DNA from: Achromobacter insolitus
Lineage (GTDB): Bacteria; Pseudomonadota; Gammaproteobacteria; Burkholderiales; Burkholderiaceae_B
DNA: 64,000 bases
Direction of reading: 5' to 3'
Assembly (NCBI RefSeq): GCF_002209555.1
Contig: NZ_NJIF01000004.1
Coordinates: forward strand, 434,001-498,000
Part shown: positions 48,220-56,438 of the stretch, piece after piece
Position numbering within the stretch: the stretch's first letter is position 1
Layout: the number at the start of each line of letters is the position of its first letter
Program-made: the position numbers and the translations under genes
Notes under the pieces: model-generated
Seen by the model: the letters and a program-made list of their open reading frames with translations, nothing else
Told to the model about the DNA's origin: nothing
Databases searched by the model: none

Positions 48220-48549
48220 CTACGCCATTCTTTCGCACGCCTGCGCGCAGCGCTTGCAGGCTTCCTCGCACTCGTTCATGCCGTCCAGGCCCGCGCAGCT
48301 TTCCGCGCATGCCCGGCATATTTCCGCGCAGGCCGCGCAGATCCTGCCGTGCTGCTCGATGCCGACCAGCATCGTGTGGGCAGCCGTGCGGCAAATCTCG
48401 GCGCACGCGAGCATCAGGCGAAAATGCCCCGGCTCGACATGAGCGCCGCCTGCTTCCAGGCAATGCTGAGAAGCTGTCTGCAGACAGCTCCGATAGCAGT
48501 CCAGGCAACGGCTCGTGCACGCCTCGATTTCCTTGTCATCTCCTGGCAT
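48220..48549 (-). CDS. Cytosolic copper-storage protein (Csp3-like)
   Basis: This 109-residue protein has 16 cysteines, mostly spaced by 2-4 residues along helices (C11, C15, C18, C22, C30, C49, C53, C71, C74, C78, C81, C85, C94, C98, C101, C105). This is the four-helix-bundle pattern of Csp proteins, which hold many Cu(I) ions in the bundle core. No signal peptide is present, matching the cytosolic Csp3 type. It lies downstream of the caa3 oxidase genes in the same direction, 72 bases after a small membrane-protein gene, and could buffer copper for CuA/CuB delivery or detoxify it. Confidence 0.88.
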   Translation of the reverse strand: MPGDDKEIEACTSRCLDCYRSCLQTASQHCLEAGGAHVEPGHFRLMLACAEICRTAAHTMLVGIEQHGRICAACAEICRACAESCAGLDGMNECEEACKRCAQACERMA

Positions 48550-48621
48550 CTCGTCCTCCTCGCGATCCGTTCGAGAAGACTCTTTCAGCAAGCGCCGTTC
48601 CCGTCGCCCAATCCCCCTGCT

Positions 48622-48963
48622 TCAGCCACACGGCGGCGCGATAAAGACGGCCGACGTTTCCCATGCAACCGCAGCCGCGGACAACAGACAGAGCATGCCG
48701 GTGAGCCCGCCATGGAATGGGGGCAGTCCATGGCGTCGCACTCGCCTGTGCTGATGCAGGGCGATCACCGCCATGCCGGCAAGGGCCGACACGCTGGCGG
48801 CCAGGATGATCCATGAGGAAGCAGGCAAGCCCCACCAGGGGTCCGTGAGTACGTGGCGGGCGCATGCGATGGCATTGATGGGATAAATGAACAGATAGTG
48901 CGCCAGCCAAATAACCGGCCCCGCCACCAGGTACAGCAGTTCGATCCAGGACGGGCGCTTCAT
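48622..48963 (-). CDS. Small integral membrane protein in oxidase cluster
   Basis: This 113-residue protein has three predicted membrane helices (around residues 8-30, 48-66 and 87-108) and short charged loops. I recognise no family. The ATG at 48963 lies just after the oxidase subunit I-III gene, whose stop is 48968-48970, so it is probably in the same transcript. Similar small helical proteins sit next to heme-copper oxidases as assembly or accessory subunits, but no specific motif proves that here. Confidence 0.75.
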   Translation of the reverse strand: MKRPSWIELLYLVAGPVIWLAHYLFIYPINAIACARHVLTDPWWGLPASSWIILAASVSALAGMAVIALHQHRRVRRHGLPPFHGGLTGMLCLLSAAAVAWETSAVFIAPPCG

Positions 48964-48967
48964 GGCA

Positions 48968-51514
48968 TCAGCCCGTCAACCGCGGAAAGCCATGGACCAG
49001 GCCCAAGCTCAGCAGCCCCTGCAACACCGTGTAATGCCAAAGCATGGCGGTACTGTCGAAACAGGCCCGCCGCGCGGACGTGAGCCTGCCGGCCAGGGAC
49101 CGCGCCACCAAGAAAACGCCCATCAACGTTGAAAACAGCGTGAACGCGGCCTGGGCGCCCACCAGCGCATACACCGAGGCTTCGTACGCGGATGCCTGCG
49201 GCCGCAGGCCCGCGCGCCAATGCGCCTGTGCGTCCAGGCCGACGGACGCCGCAAGCAGGATGATTGCCAGCGGCACGCCCCATCTGAGGCGGCTCTGCCG
49301 GTCCTGCCGCAGCCCGCGGCCGGCCCAGGCCACGAGAGCCGCGGATCCAACCAGCAGCGCCGCCGACAGCCAGGGCCACCCGGACGCCTGCCCCTTGCCC
49401 GCGGGCACCCACCCTTGTGGCGAGGACGTCCACAGGAACAGATAGGAAAACACCAGCGATCCGAAAATGCTCGCGCATACCATCACGAGCATGACCATTG
49501 CCCACCAGGAATGCGAACCGCTGCCGGGGCAGGCCGTGGGCAGGCGCAAGCCCGCCCCGATATCCACTTCCATCCGGTCGGGCCCCGTATCCGCGTCCCA
49601 GAGCCAACGCCAGATCGACACCATCGCCAGCAATCCGAAAGCCCCGGCAAGCATGGGCAACTTGAACGTCAGCAACAGAAAAAAGCCCGCGGTGCCAAGC
49701 GCGGCCAGCAACGGCGACCAGGCCGGGCCAGGCAGCGGCAACACATAATCCGGTTGGGCGTCCACGGCGCTGGTGACCAGGGTGGAACGCAACCCGCCCG
49801 GCGCATGCGGGAGGAAATGGCGGCCCGCCTCCACCTCTGCGGCAAGCGTCGGCTGGTCCCATAGCGGCTCGCGGCTGGTGACGAAAGGAACGCTGCGCAC
49901 ACCGTAGGCATCGGTGGGCAACCATTCCAGGGTGCCCGCGCCCCACACGTTGCCTGCCCCCGCTCCCAACGTCGGGCGAAAGCGGCGGCATAGATCGAAC
50001 AGGAACACCAGGATACCTGCGGCAATGAGATAGGCGCCCGCCGTGGAAAGGAGATTCATCGCAGCCCAGCCCTGGCTCTCGGCATAGGTGTACACGCGCC
50101 GGGGCATGCCGGCCAGACCGGTGAAATGCATCGGGAAAAAGGCAAGGTTAAAGCCCGTGAGGATCATCCAGAACGCCCACCGCCCCAGGCGCTCGGACAA
50201 AGGCCGCGTACTGATGAAGGGCATCCAGTAGTAGAACGCGGCGAATAGCGGAAACACCATTCCCCCGAACAGCACATAGTGGAGATGGGCGACGACGAAG
50301 TACGTATCGTGCACCTGCAGATCGAACGGAATGACCGCCACCATCACGCCGGTCAGGCCGCCAAGCACAAAGGTGAAGAAAAAGCCCAGAATGAAGAGCA
50401 TGGGCGTCTTCAGCGGCCGCAGGCGGACCGCGGCGGCGATCGTGGCGATCCAGGCGAACACCTGCATGGCCGTCGGGACCGATACCGCCATGCTCGCGGC
50501 CGAGGCGAAACTCAGGGACAGTTCTGGTATGCCCGTGGCGTACATGTGGTGCACCCAAAGGCCGAAACTGAGGAATCCCGTGCCCACGACCGCCGCTACC
50601 ACCAAGGGATAACCCACCAGGCGCGCTCCGGTCATGGCCGGAATGATCATCGACACCATGCCCGCTGCCGGCAGGAAAATGATGTAGACCTCGGGGTGGC
50701 CGAAGAACCAGAACAGGTGCTGCCACAATAGCGGCGCACCGCCCCGCTCGACGATGAAAAATGGCATGTCGAAGGCGCGTTCCAGTTCCAGCAGCATGGT
50801 GGCGACGATGACCGCCGGAAATGCCACGATCACCATGCCGCAAAACACCAGCATCACCCAGGCGTAGACGGGCATTTTGTCCAGGGTCATGCCGGGCGCG
50901 CGCGTGCGCAATATGCCCACGGCCAGTTCTATGGCACCGGCGATCGCCGAGATTTCGATGAAGCCGATGCCCAGCAGCCACAGATCCGCATTCAGCGCCG
51001 GCGAGTATGCCGAACTGGTCAGCGGCGGATACATGAACCATCCCCCGTCTGGGGCCAGGCCGACGAAAATACTGCAAAAAAATACCAGGCCGCCAATGGC
51101 GTAAGCCCAATATGCATAGGCCGAAAGACGAGGAAATGGCAGGTCGCGCGCGCCCAGCATATTCGGCAGCAGCAATACGGCCACCGCTTCGACCGCCGGC
51201 ACCGCGAACAGAAACATCATCACCGTGCCGTGCATGGTGAATAGCTGGTTGTACAGCGCGTGCCCGATCAGCGGGTTGTCCGGCACGGCCAGCTGGGTGC
51301 GCATTATCAGCGCCAGCAGGCCCGCCAGCAGGAAAAACAGCAAGGCCGTGCCGATGTAGAGCAGACCTATGGACGTGTTGTTGACGACCGTCAGTGCGCG
51401 CCATCCCCGGGGACGCCGCCATGCACGCTGCAGCGCTTCGAGTTCCCCGTCCGGGCGCGGGAGCGAATTTGGCAGCGGGCCGGACGCGGAGGCAGGCTGA
51501 GAATCCACCGTCAC
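48968..51514 (-). CDS. Cytochrome c oxidase subunit I-III fusion (caa3-type)
   Basis: This 848-residue protein joins subunit I (about residues 1-560) and a subunit-III-like domain (about 590-848). Subunit I has H95 and H412 (heme a), H410 (heme a3), H322/H323 with H273 (CuB) and the Y277 partner in GHPEVY. E275 and D124 of the D proton channel are present, but the expected Asn near 131 is Ser, and the K-channel Lys in VPTGIKIFSW is Gln351 (VPTAMQVFAW). It would reduce O2 and pump protons with subunit II, whose stop overlaps its ATG by four bases. Confidence 0.92.
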   Translation of the reverse strand: MTVDSQPASASGPLPNSLPRPDGELEALQRAWRRPRGWRALTVVNNTSIGLLYIGTALLFFLLAGLLALIMRTQLAVPDNPLIGHALYNQLFTMHGTVMMFLFAVPAVEAVAVLLLPNMLGARDLPFPRLSAYAYWAYAIGGLVFFCSIFVGLAPDGGWFMYPPLTSSAYSPALNADLWLLGIGFIEISAIAGAIELAVGILRTRAPGMTLDKMPVYAWVMLVFCGMVIVAFPAVIVATMLLELERAFDMPFFIVERGGAPLLWQHLFWFFGHPEVYIIFLPAAGMVSMIIPAMTGARLVGYPLVVAAVVGTGFLSFGLWVHHMYATGIPELSLSFASAASMAVSVPTAMQVFAWIATIAAAVRLRPLKTPMLFILGFFFTFVLGGLTGVMVAVIPFDLQVHDTYFVVAHLHYVLFGGMVFPLFAAFYYWMPFISTRPLSERLGRWAFWMILTGFNLAFFPMHFTGLAGMPRRVYTYAESQGWAAMNLLSTAGAYLIAAGILVFLFDLCRRFRPTLGAGAGNVWGAGTLEWLPTDAYGVRSVPFVTSREPLWDQPTLAAEVEAGRHFLPHAPGGLRSTLVTSAVDAQPDYVLPLPGPAWSPLLAALGTAGFFLLLTFKLPMLAGAFGLLAMVSIWRWLWDADTGPDRMEVDIGAGLRLPTACPGSGSHSWWAMVMLVMVCASIFGSLVFSYLFLWTSSPQGWVPAGKGQASGWPWLSAALLVGSAALVAWAGRGLRQDRQSRLRWGVPLAIILLAASVGLDAQAHWRAGLRPQASAYEASVYALVGAQAAFTLFSTLMGVFLVARSLAGRLTSARRACFDSTAMLWHYTVLQGLLSLGLVHGFPRLTG

Positions 51515-52584
51515 TTCAAAGACCCCAGATAGCCGGTGACGGCGCGCAGTTCATCGCCCGAAAGATGCCCGAAGGCAGGCATGAGGTTTCCCGGCTTGAT
51601 GTGCTGGCTGCCCGCGACCCAGCCCGCCAGCGCCCCGGCGTTGTTGGGCAACGCGCCGGCAGCCAGCCTGGGCCGGCTGGCGACATGGGTCAGATCCGGC
51701 CCCAGCGTGCCTGCCGCCGCCGTGCCCCGCACGGTGTGGCATTGGGCACAGTCGCGCAGGAAGACGCCGGCCCCCGCGCGCAATTCCGCTCCCGCTTCAT
51801 TCGCGGGCAGACGCTGAGCCGCCAGCCACGCGCGGAACTGCTCGGGATCCAGCGCCTGCACATCGAATTGCATCTTGGCATGCTGGGCGCCGCAATACTC
51901 CGCGCACAGGCCGCTGAACACCCCCGGCTCGCGCGCGAGCATGCGCAAGCGGTTCGTCCGGCCGTGCACCATGTCCAGCTTGCCGGCAAGCGAAGGGACC
52001 CAGAAGCTGTGGATGACGTTGCTGGACGTCAGCAGGATCTCTACCGGGACGCCCACCGGGATGCGTATATCATTCGCGGTTTCAAACAGCAGATCGCCCG
52101 CCTCATCGCGATACCGGACCCGCCACCACCAGAGTTCGCCCGCCACTTCGATGCGCAGGGCCGCCTCGGCGCCGCGCGTCTTGGCTGCCGCCGACTGCAG
52201 GGCGTAAGCCAGCAGCGCCGTCAGCACAGCGACCGGAAACGCTACGCCGGCCAGCACGATCAGGGCGGGCCGGCGCAGCATGCCGCGGGCTTTTTCGGGG
52301 CCGTACATGGCCAGCCCCAACATGATCGAAGCCGCCAGGAAAATCAGCCCCGCGCCCACGTATAGCACCCAGCCGATCTCGGCGATGCGGGCCGCGTCCT
52401 CCCCTCGCGGGTGCAGCACGGAGTGCATACCCGCCCATGACGCGCCAGGCGAGGCCGTGGCCAGGACGAACGGAGAAACAGGGGGCATATCCAGGGGTGC
52501 GGCTTTCGGGAACTGGCACGGCTCCAGACGGCCGCGACGGGCCTGCATCAGCATGCGCCATGCCCACTGGCCGAGCCGCGGCAC
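51511..52584 (-). CDS. Cytochrome c oxidase subunit II with fused cytochrome c (caa3-type)
   Basis: This 357-residue protein carries the CuA site (H192, C227, C231, H235, M238, in CAEYCGAQHAKM) after two membrane helices (about 70-92 and 107-130). A C-terminal c-type cytochrome has CAQCH at residues 279-283 with MPAFGH as axial ligand region. The fused heme makes this a caa3-type subunit II, taking electrons from cytochrome c. The GTG start at 52584 is uncertain; ATGs near 52554 or 52431 are possible. It is divergent from the extra cytochrome genes, 60 bases away. Confidence 0.88.
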   Translation of the reverse strand: MPRLGQWAWRMLMQARRGRLEPCQFPKAAPLDMPPVSPFVLATASPGASWAGMHSVLHPRGEDAARIAEIGWVLYVGAGLIFLAASIMLGLAMYGPEKARGMLRRPALIVLAGVAFPVAVLTALLAYALQSAAAKTRGAEAALRIEVAGELWWWRVRYRDEAGDLLFETANDIRIPVGVPVEILLTSSNVIHSFWVPSLAGKLDMVHGRTNRLRMLAREPGVFSGLCAEYCGAQHAKMQFDVQALDPEQFRAWLAAQRLPANEAGAELRAGAGVFLRDCAQCHTVRGTAAAGTLGPDLTHVASRPRLAAGALPNNAGALAGWVAGSQHIKPGNLMPAFGHLSGDELRAVTGYLGSLK

Positions 52585-52643
52585 GGCAGTTGCTGAGCCT
52601 GGATCTTCTTTCGGTTCTCTTTCGGTTCCTACAGGCCGCTGCT

Positions 52644-53045
52644 TTGCACGACATCACTCGCCCTGCCCCGGCGCTTCTGGGCGCCGTCGCCCTCATGCTG
52701 CTGGGCGCATGCGGAGACGACCGGCCGCCGCTGACGCCTCTCGGCCTGCCTGAGCAATTGGCAGGAGCAGATTCCGCGCGCGGGCGGTTACTGCTCGCCG
52801 AACGCGGATGCCTGGCCTGCCACACCGTGCCCGGCCTGAGCGGCCCGGCATCGCACGTAGGCCCCGCGCTTGACCAAGTGCCCCGGCGAGCCTATCTGGG
52901 AGGGGGGCTGCCCAACACGCCGGACAATCTGGTGCGCTGGCTGCTCGACCCGTCGGCGATCAACCCGCTTACCGCCATGCCCGATACGGGTCTGACACCG
53001 GAAGAAGCCAGGGACATCGCCGCATTTCTGCTCGGGCGCCCATGA
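52644..53045 (+). CDS. Lipoprotein c-type cytochrome
   Basis: This 133-residue protein has a lipobox (LGAC, Cys23), then a single cytochrome c domain with CLACH at residues 56-60 and the Met ligand in TAMPDTG. It would be anchored in the membrane and carry electrons to the caa3 oxidase. The start is taken as a TTG at 52644 because that puts the lipobox at the right distance; no good ATG precedes it, so this is uncertain. It is very similar to the second domain of the next cytochrome, and is divergent from subunit II. Confidence 0.8.
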   Translation: MHDITRPAPALLGAVALMLLGACGDDRPPLTPLGLPEQLAGADSARGRLLLAERGCLACHTVPGLSGPASHVGPALDQVPRRAYLGGGLPNTPDNLVRWLLDPSAINPLTAMPDTGLTPEEARDIAAFLLGRP

Positions 53046-53061
53046 TCTTCCGGACACCGCC

Positions 53062-53913
53062 ATGAAAAGCTGGAAAGTAGCCGGTCTAACCATCCTGGCT
53101 TGCGCCGCAACCGGCGCGGCGCTGGGTGGGGCGATGGTGGTCTTCGGTTGGTATGACGTCAGCGCTACCGGCTCGCACACCGTCGTGGTGCATGAAGTGC
53201 TGGACGTTGCGCAGACCCGCTCAGTAAAGCGCCGCGCGGCAGGCATCCAGGTTCCTGACCTGGACGAACCGCGCAAGGCGCGCGAGGGATATGGGTTGTT
53301 CCAAAAGCATTGCGTGCAATGCCATGGCGCCCCCGGCATCGCGCCCGAACCTTACGCACTGGGGTTGAACCCGGCGCCCGCCGCCTTGGTGGCGACGGCG
53401 CGGGACCGCACGGCGGCCGATATCTACTGGATCATCCAGCAAGGAATAAAGATGACCGGCATGCCGGCATGGCAGTACCGGCTGACGGATGCCGACATCT
53501 GGAACATTGTCGCGTTCATGCGCGTCCTGCCGACCCTGTCGCCCGCCGACTACCGCAATTGGGACAAGGGGAACGAACCGCAACCCGACCTGGCGGCCGC
53601 GACACCCGTGCCGGCAACACGCGCGGGCGATCCCATCGCGGGGCACGCCGCGCTGCAGCAGCACCTTTGCGCCACCTGCCACGTCATCCCGGGAATTGCG
53701 GGCGCGCGCCATCACGTAGGCCCGTCGCTGGCCGGCATCGCGCAACGGCCTTACATCGCTGGCGGCGTACCCAATACGCCTGCCAGCATGGAACGCTGGT
53801 TGCGCGACCCTGCCGCGTTCAAACCCGGCACCGCCATGCCGGACCTCGGTCTGGGCGCACAGGAAGCCCGGGACATCGCAGCCTTCCTGTACACATTGCC
53901 TCCGGTCGACTGA
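53062..53913 (+). CDS. Diheme c-type cytochrome
   Basis: This 283-residue protein has an N-terminal membrane anchor (residues 6-30) and two c-type domains: CVQCH at residues 84-88 and CATCH at residues 203-207, each followed by a Met ligand region (TGMPAW; TAMPDLG). It follows the lipoprotein cytochrome by 16 bases and likely delivers electrons from other donors to the caa3 oxidase, or to an alternative route. The second domain repeats the sequence pattern of the 52644 protein, indicating a duplication. Confidence 0.9.
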   Translation: MKSWKVAGLTILACAATGAALGGAMVVFGWYDVSATGSHTVVVHEVLDVAQTRSVKRRAAGIQVPDLDEPRKAREGYGLFQKHCVQCHGAPGIAPEPYALGLNPAPAALVATARDRTAADIYWIIQQGIKMTGMPAWQYRLTDADIWNIVAFMRVLPTLSPADYRNWDKGNEPQPDLAAATPVPATRAGDPIAGHAALQQHLCATCHVIPGIAGARHHVGPSLAGIAQRPYIAGGVPNTPASMERWLRDPAAFKPGTAMPDLGLGAQEARDIAAFLYTLPPVD

Positions 53914-53963
53914 CGCGCCGCGCCTTTCCCGCGGGCTCTGCGGGGCGACCTGGGTCGCGCGCT

Positions 53964-54143
53964 TCAGCCCTTGCTGCGCGCGCCAGCGCCCCGGTTGCGC
54001 CGGCTTTGCTGGTCCTGGCCAGTGCCGATCTGGCTCACGTGACCTTCCTTCTTGGTCCGGTGTTGCTCGTCGCGATGGCTGGCCTGGAGTTCGCGGTCGG
54101 TATCGTCGTTGGAGGGGTTGGGTTTGCTGTCTTTGGGTTTCAT
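53964..54143 (-). CDS. Small hydrophilic protein, unknown function
   Basis: This 59-residue protein (MKPKDSKPNPSNDDTDREL...) is very polar, rich in Lys, Asp, Gln and Arg, with no signal or membrane segment. A good ribosome-binding site (CGAGGAC, 8 bases spacing) supports the ATG at 54143. No family is recognised. It is divergent from the DUF421 gene and convergent with the diheme cytochrome, so it is probably its own transcript. Confidence 0.6.
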   Translation of the reverse strand: MKPKDSKPNPSNDDTDRELQASHRDEQHRTKKEGHVSQIGTGQDQQSRRNRGAGARSKG

Positions 54144-54245
54144 GGCGAAGTCCTCGGGAAACATGCCGCAAGCTCAGCAAGCTTCGTTCCCCGAAGCGTC
54201 GGGACACCCGCTTGCGCGTGGCACGCCGCTTGCTCCCGCAGCGTC

Positions 54246-54794
54246 ATGGACAAATTCGCCCAGATCTTCGAACTGCAAGCGGGCTTTGCCGAAATGACCA
54301 TTCGCGGCACGACCATGTATTGGGTGCTGTACGCCTTGTTGCGAATTTCCGGCAGGCGCGATCTGGGTTCCCTGGGCATGGCGGACATGCTGGTGCTGGT
54401 CCTGGTTGCGGATGCCGCGGGAAACGCCATGTCGGGCGATTCGTATTCCATGGGCGACGGCATCATCGTCGTGGCCACCATCGTCGGCTGGAGTTATGTG
54501 CTGGACCGCCTTGGCTATTACGTCCCGCCATTGCGCCGCGTGCTGGAGCCGCAGCGCGTATGTCTGGTCAGATCCGGAAAAGTGCTGGTGCACGGCCTCA
54601 AACGGGAGCACATCACCCGCAGCGAACTGATGGAACAACTGCGGCTCAAGGGGATCGCCAACCTGGCGGAAGTCGAGCGGGCGTACCTCGAGGCAACCGG
54701 GGAGTTCAGCGTGATACGCGCAACGCACCCGGTTTCGTCGCCCATGGCGGCTGACGGCACATCCACGCTGGAAGACGACGCCGCGTCCGATTGA
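54246..54794 (+). CDS. DUF421 / YetF-type membrane protein
   Basis: This 182-residue protein has three N-terminal membrane helices (about residues 20-100) and a C-terminal soluble DUF421 domain beginning VCLVRSGKVLVHGLKREHITRSELMEQLRLKGI (in parts). YetF/DUF421 proteins have been linked to envelope stress and spore germination in other species, with no clear enzymatic role. A longer frame exists upstream, but the ATG at 54246 fits the first helix. It follows the oxidase block in an independent orientation, divergent from the small polar gene. Confidence 0.87.
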   Translation: MDKFAQIFELQAGFAEMTIRGTTMYWVLYALLRISGRRDLGSLGMADMLVLVLVADAAGNAMSGDSYSMGDGIIVVATIVGWSYVLDRLGYYVPPLRRVLEPQRVCLVRSGKVLVHGLKREHITRSELMEQLRLKGIANLAEVERAYLEATGEFSVIRATHPVSSPMAADGTSTLEDDAASD

Positions 54795-54944
54795 CTTACC
54801 TGCCCGGCGCCGGATTCGGCGCTGGGCGCAGATATTCCACTTGTCGGTACTTTTTTCCCCTGTGCGCGCCATGTCGCCGTCACACATGAGGGTGGGCATG
54901 GCGCTTGCGGATCGTATCCCGCAATCCCATATAGGAGCGTACTC

Positions 54945-55295
54945 ATGAAGATTCGAGCCCTTACCTACGCGCTGGCCCTGTCGGCCGGATTGGCTTCGGC
55001 GGCTGCCTTCGCGCAATCCGCCATGCCCACGTCGCCTTCCAACACTCCGAATGACAGCACCGCCGTGCCCCCCAACCAGCCCGTTCCTCCGGGACAGGTG
55101 CCGCCGGCGCCGAATGCAACGCCCAATACGCCGACCAATCCGCCCAACCTGAACAAGCAGGACCAGATGAAATCGGACCGGCACAAGGACCAAAAGCCGG
55201 GACACAACCGCGAAGCCAACGACAACGTACCCAGCACCCGAGGCAGCGGCGCAACCCCGCCTCCCGGCTATCCGAACACCGGCGGTTCGAAGTAA
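54945..55295 (+). CDS. Pro-rich secreted protein
   Basis: This 116-residue protein has a strong signal peptide (residues 1-23, ending AAAFA) and then a low-complexity stretch rich in Pro, Asn, Ser, Thr (TPNTPTNPPN), with a Lys/Asp/His charged segment KQDQMKSDRHKDQKPGHNR. No enzymatic motif. Such proteins are usually periplasmic or cell-wall-linked. The ATG has an AGGAGCG region upstream. It is followed by LPS-type glycosyltransferase genes, so an envelope role is possible by context only. Confidence 0.75.
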   Translation: MKIRALTYALALSAGLASAAAFAQSAMPTSPSNTPNDSTAVPPNQPVPPGQVPPAPNATPNTPTNPPNLNKQDQMKSDRHKDQKPGHNREANDNVPSTRGSGATPPPGYPNTGGSK

Positions 55296-55481
55296 ACGGC
55301 GGCTGCCGGCCGGGCCTCCCTCGACCCACGGGGGAAGTTGTGTACTTCTGTGCAGCTCACCCGGCCGGTTTTTCACATTCTTTCAAGAACCCCGAAAAGA
55401 TATGCGCGTCTCGGCCGATACATTGCGCGGCAGCGGTCCCCGGACCGTAAACAGATCCCCGCCACCGAGCTGAGGTTGCCC

Positions 55482-56438
55482 ATGTCGGAAGTCGTTGTCT
55501 ATGTCAGAAGCCAGCCGCGGCTGGGCGACCAGATCGTCGCCCTGCCCGCGCTCTATCAACTGAAGACCTGGTGGGCGTCCCGGCGCATCCGCGTGGTCGC
55601 GCGCGACCGTCTGGGGGACTTCTACCGCTCGGTGCCTTGGGTTGACGAGTTCATCCGCGCCGCCACATTCGGCGACTACCTGCGCGCCTTGAAGAAAGAC
55701 ACCGAGGTCTGCGTCAGCCTGCACCACAGCAGTGAACGCTTCGGCCTGCTCAACCTGCTGCGCCGGCCAGCCATGCGATTCGGCTTTCGTAACGCACGGG
55801 TAAGCGACCTGGTATGGACCCATGCCCATCGCAAGGACATCGCCGAATACATAGGCCTGGCCAATCTGCGCCTGCTGGCGTCGTACCGCGGTTTCGACGC
55901 CGAACTGGCGGCGCGCCGCTGCTTCCAGGCGCTGGCGCGCCCCCACCTGCGCGGCGCGGACAGTGCGGACGTAGTGCTGATTCCGGGCGGAGGGTCTGGC
56001 GCCTTCAAGCGCTGGAGCCTGCTGAACTACTTGCGGTTGGCCGAGAGACTGAAACTGCTGCTCGGCCCCGACACGCGCTTCCTGTTCGTGCTGGGGGAAC
56101 AGGAGGCGGCCGAACGCGCCAAGCTCCAGGCCATGCGACGTCCGGAATTCTCGGTTGCCTACTGCCGCCCCATTGCCGAGCTCAGCGCCATCATGCTGCG
56201 CGCGCGCCTGGTGGTCGCCAACGATTGCGGTCCCTCGCATATTGCGCAAGGCGCCTGCGTGCCCTATGTCGGCGTCTTCAATGAGTCCAATCCCGAATGG
56301 TTCTGGGACCGCCCCTATTCCGCCGCGGTCGTTCCGCGACACCCCCGGGATGGAATCAACTCCATCACGCCCGACGAAGTGCTGGGCGCCTGCCGCAAAG
56401 TCCTGGATCACCATGCGCATCCTGCATACGCTGGCTGA
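55482..56438 (+). CDS. GT9-family heptosyltransferase-like protein
   Basis: This 318-residue protein matches the ADP-heptose:LPS heptosyltransferase fold (GT9). N-terminal SQPRLGDQIVALPALYQL marks the acceptor domain; the C-terminal part has GGGSGAFKRWSLLNYLRLAE and the ANDCGPSHIAQGACVPYVGVFNES donor segment (in parts) with the Asp/Ser/His cluster. It would transfer a heptose or related sugar to LPS core in the cytoplasm. The ATG at 55482 is the best-placed start. The next glycosyltransferase overlaps its 3' end by 26 bases. Confidence 0.9.
   Translation: MSEVVVYVRSQPRLGDQIVALPALYQLKTWWASRRIRVVARDRLGDFYRSVPWVDEFIRAATFGDYLRALKKDTEVCVSLHHSSERFGLLNLLRRPAMRFGFRNARVSDLVWTHAHRKDIAEYIGLANLRLLASYRGFDAELAARRCFQALARPHLRGADSADVVLIPGGGSGAFKRWSLLNYLRLAERLKLLLGPDTRFLFVLGEQEAAERAKLQAMRRPEFSVAYCRPIAELSAIMLRARLVVANDCGPSHIAQGACVPYVGVFNESNPEWFWDRPYSAAVVPRHPRDGINSITPDEVLGACRKVLDHHAHPAYAG

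Noticed and set aside
53310-54794. 494-codon frame that would fuse upstream sequence to DUF421
   Set aside because: The first 312 codons are the out-of-frame shadow of the diheme cytochrome and the small polar gene; DUF421 starts properly at 54246.
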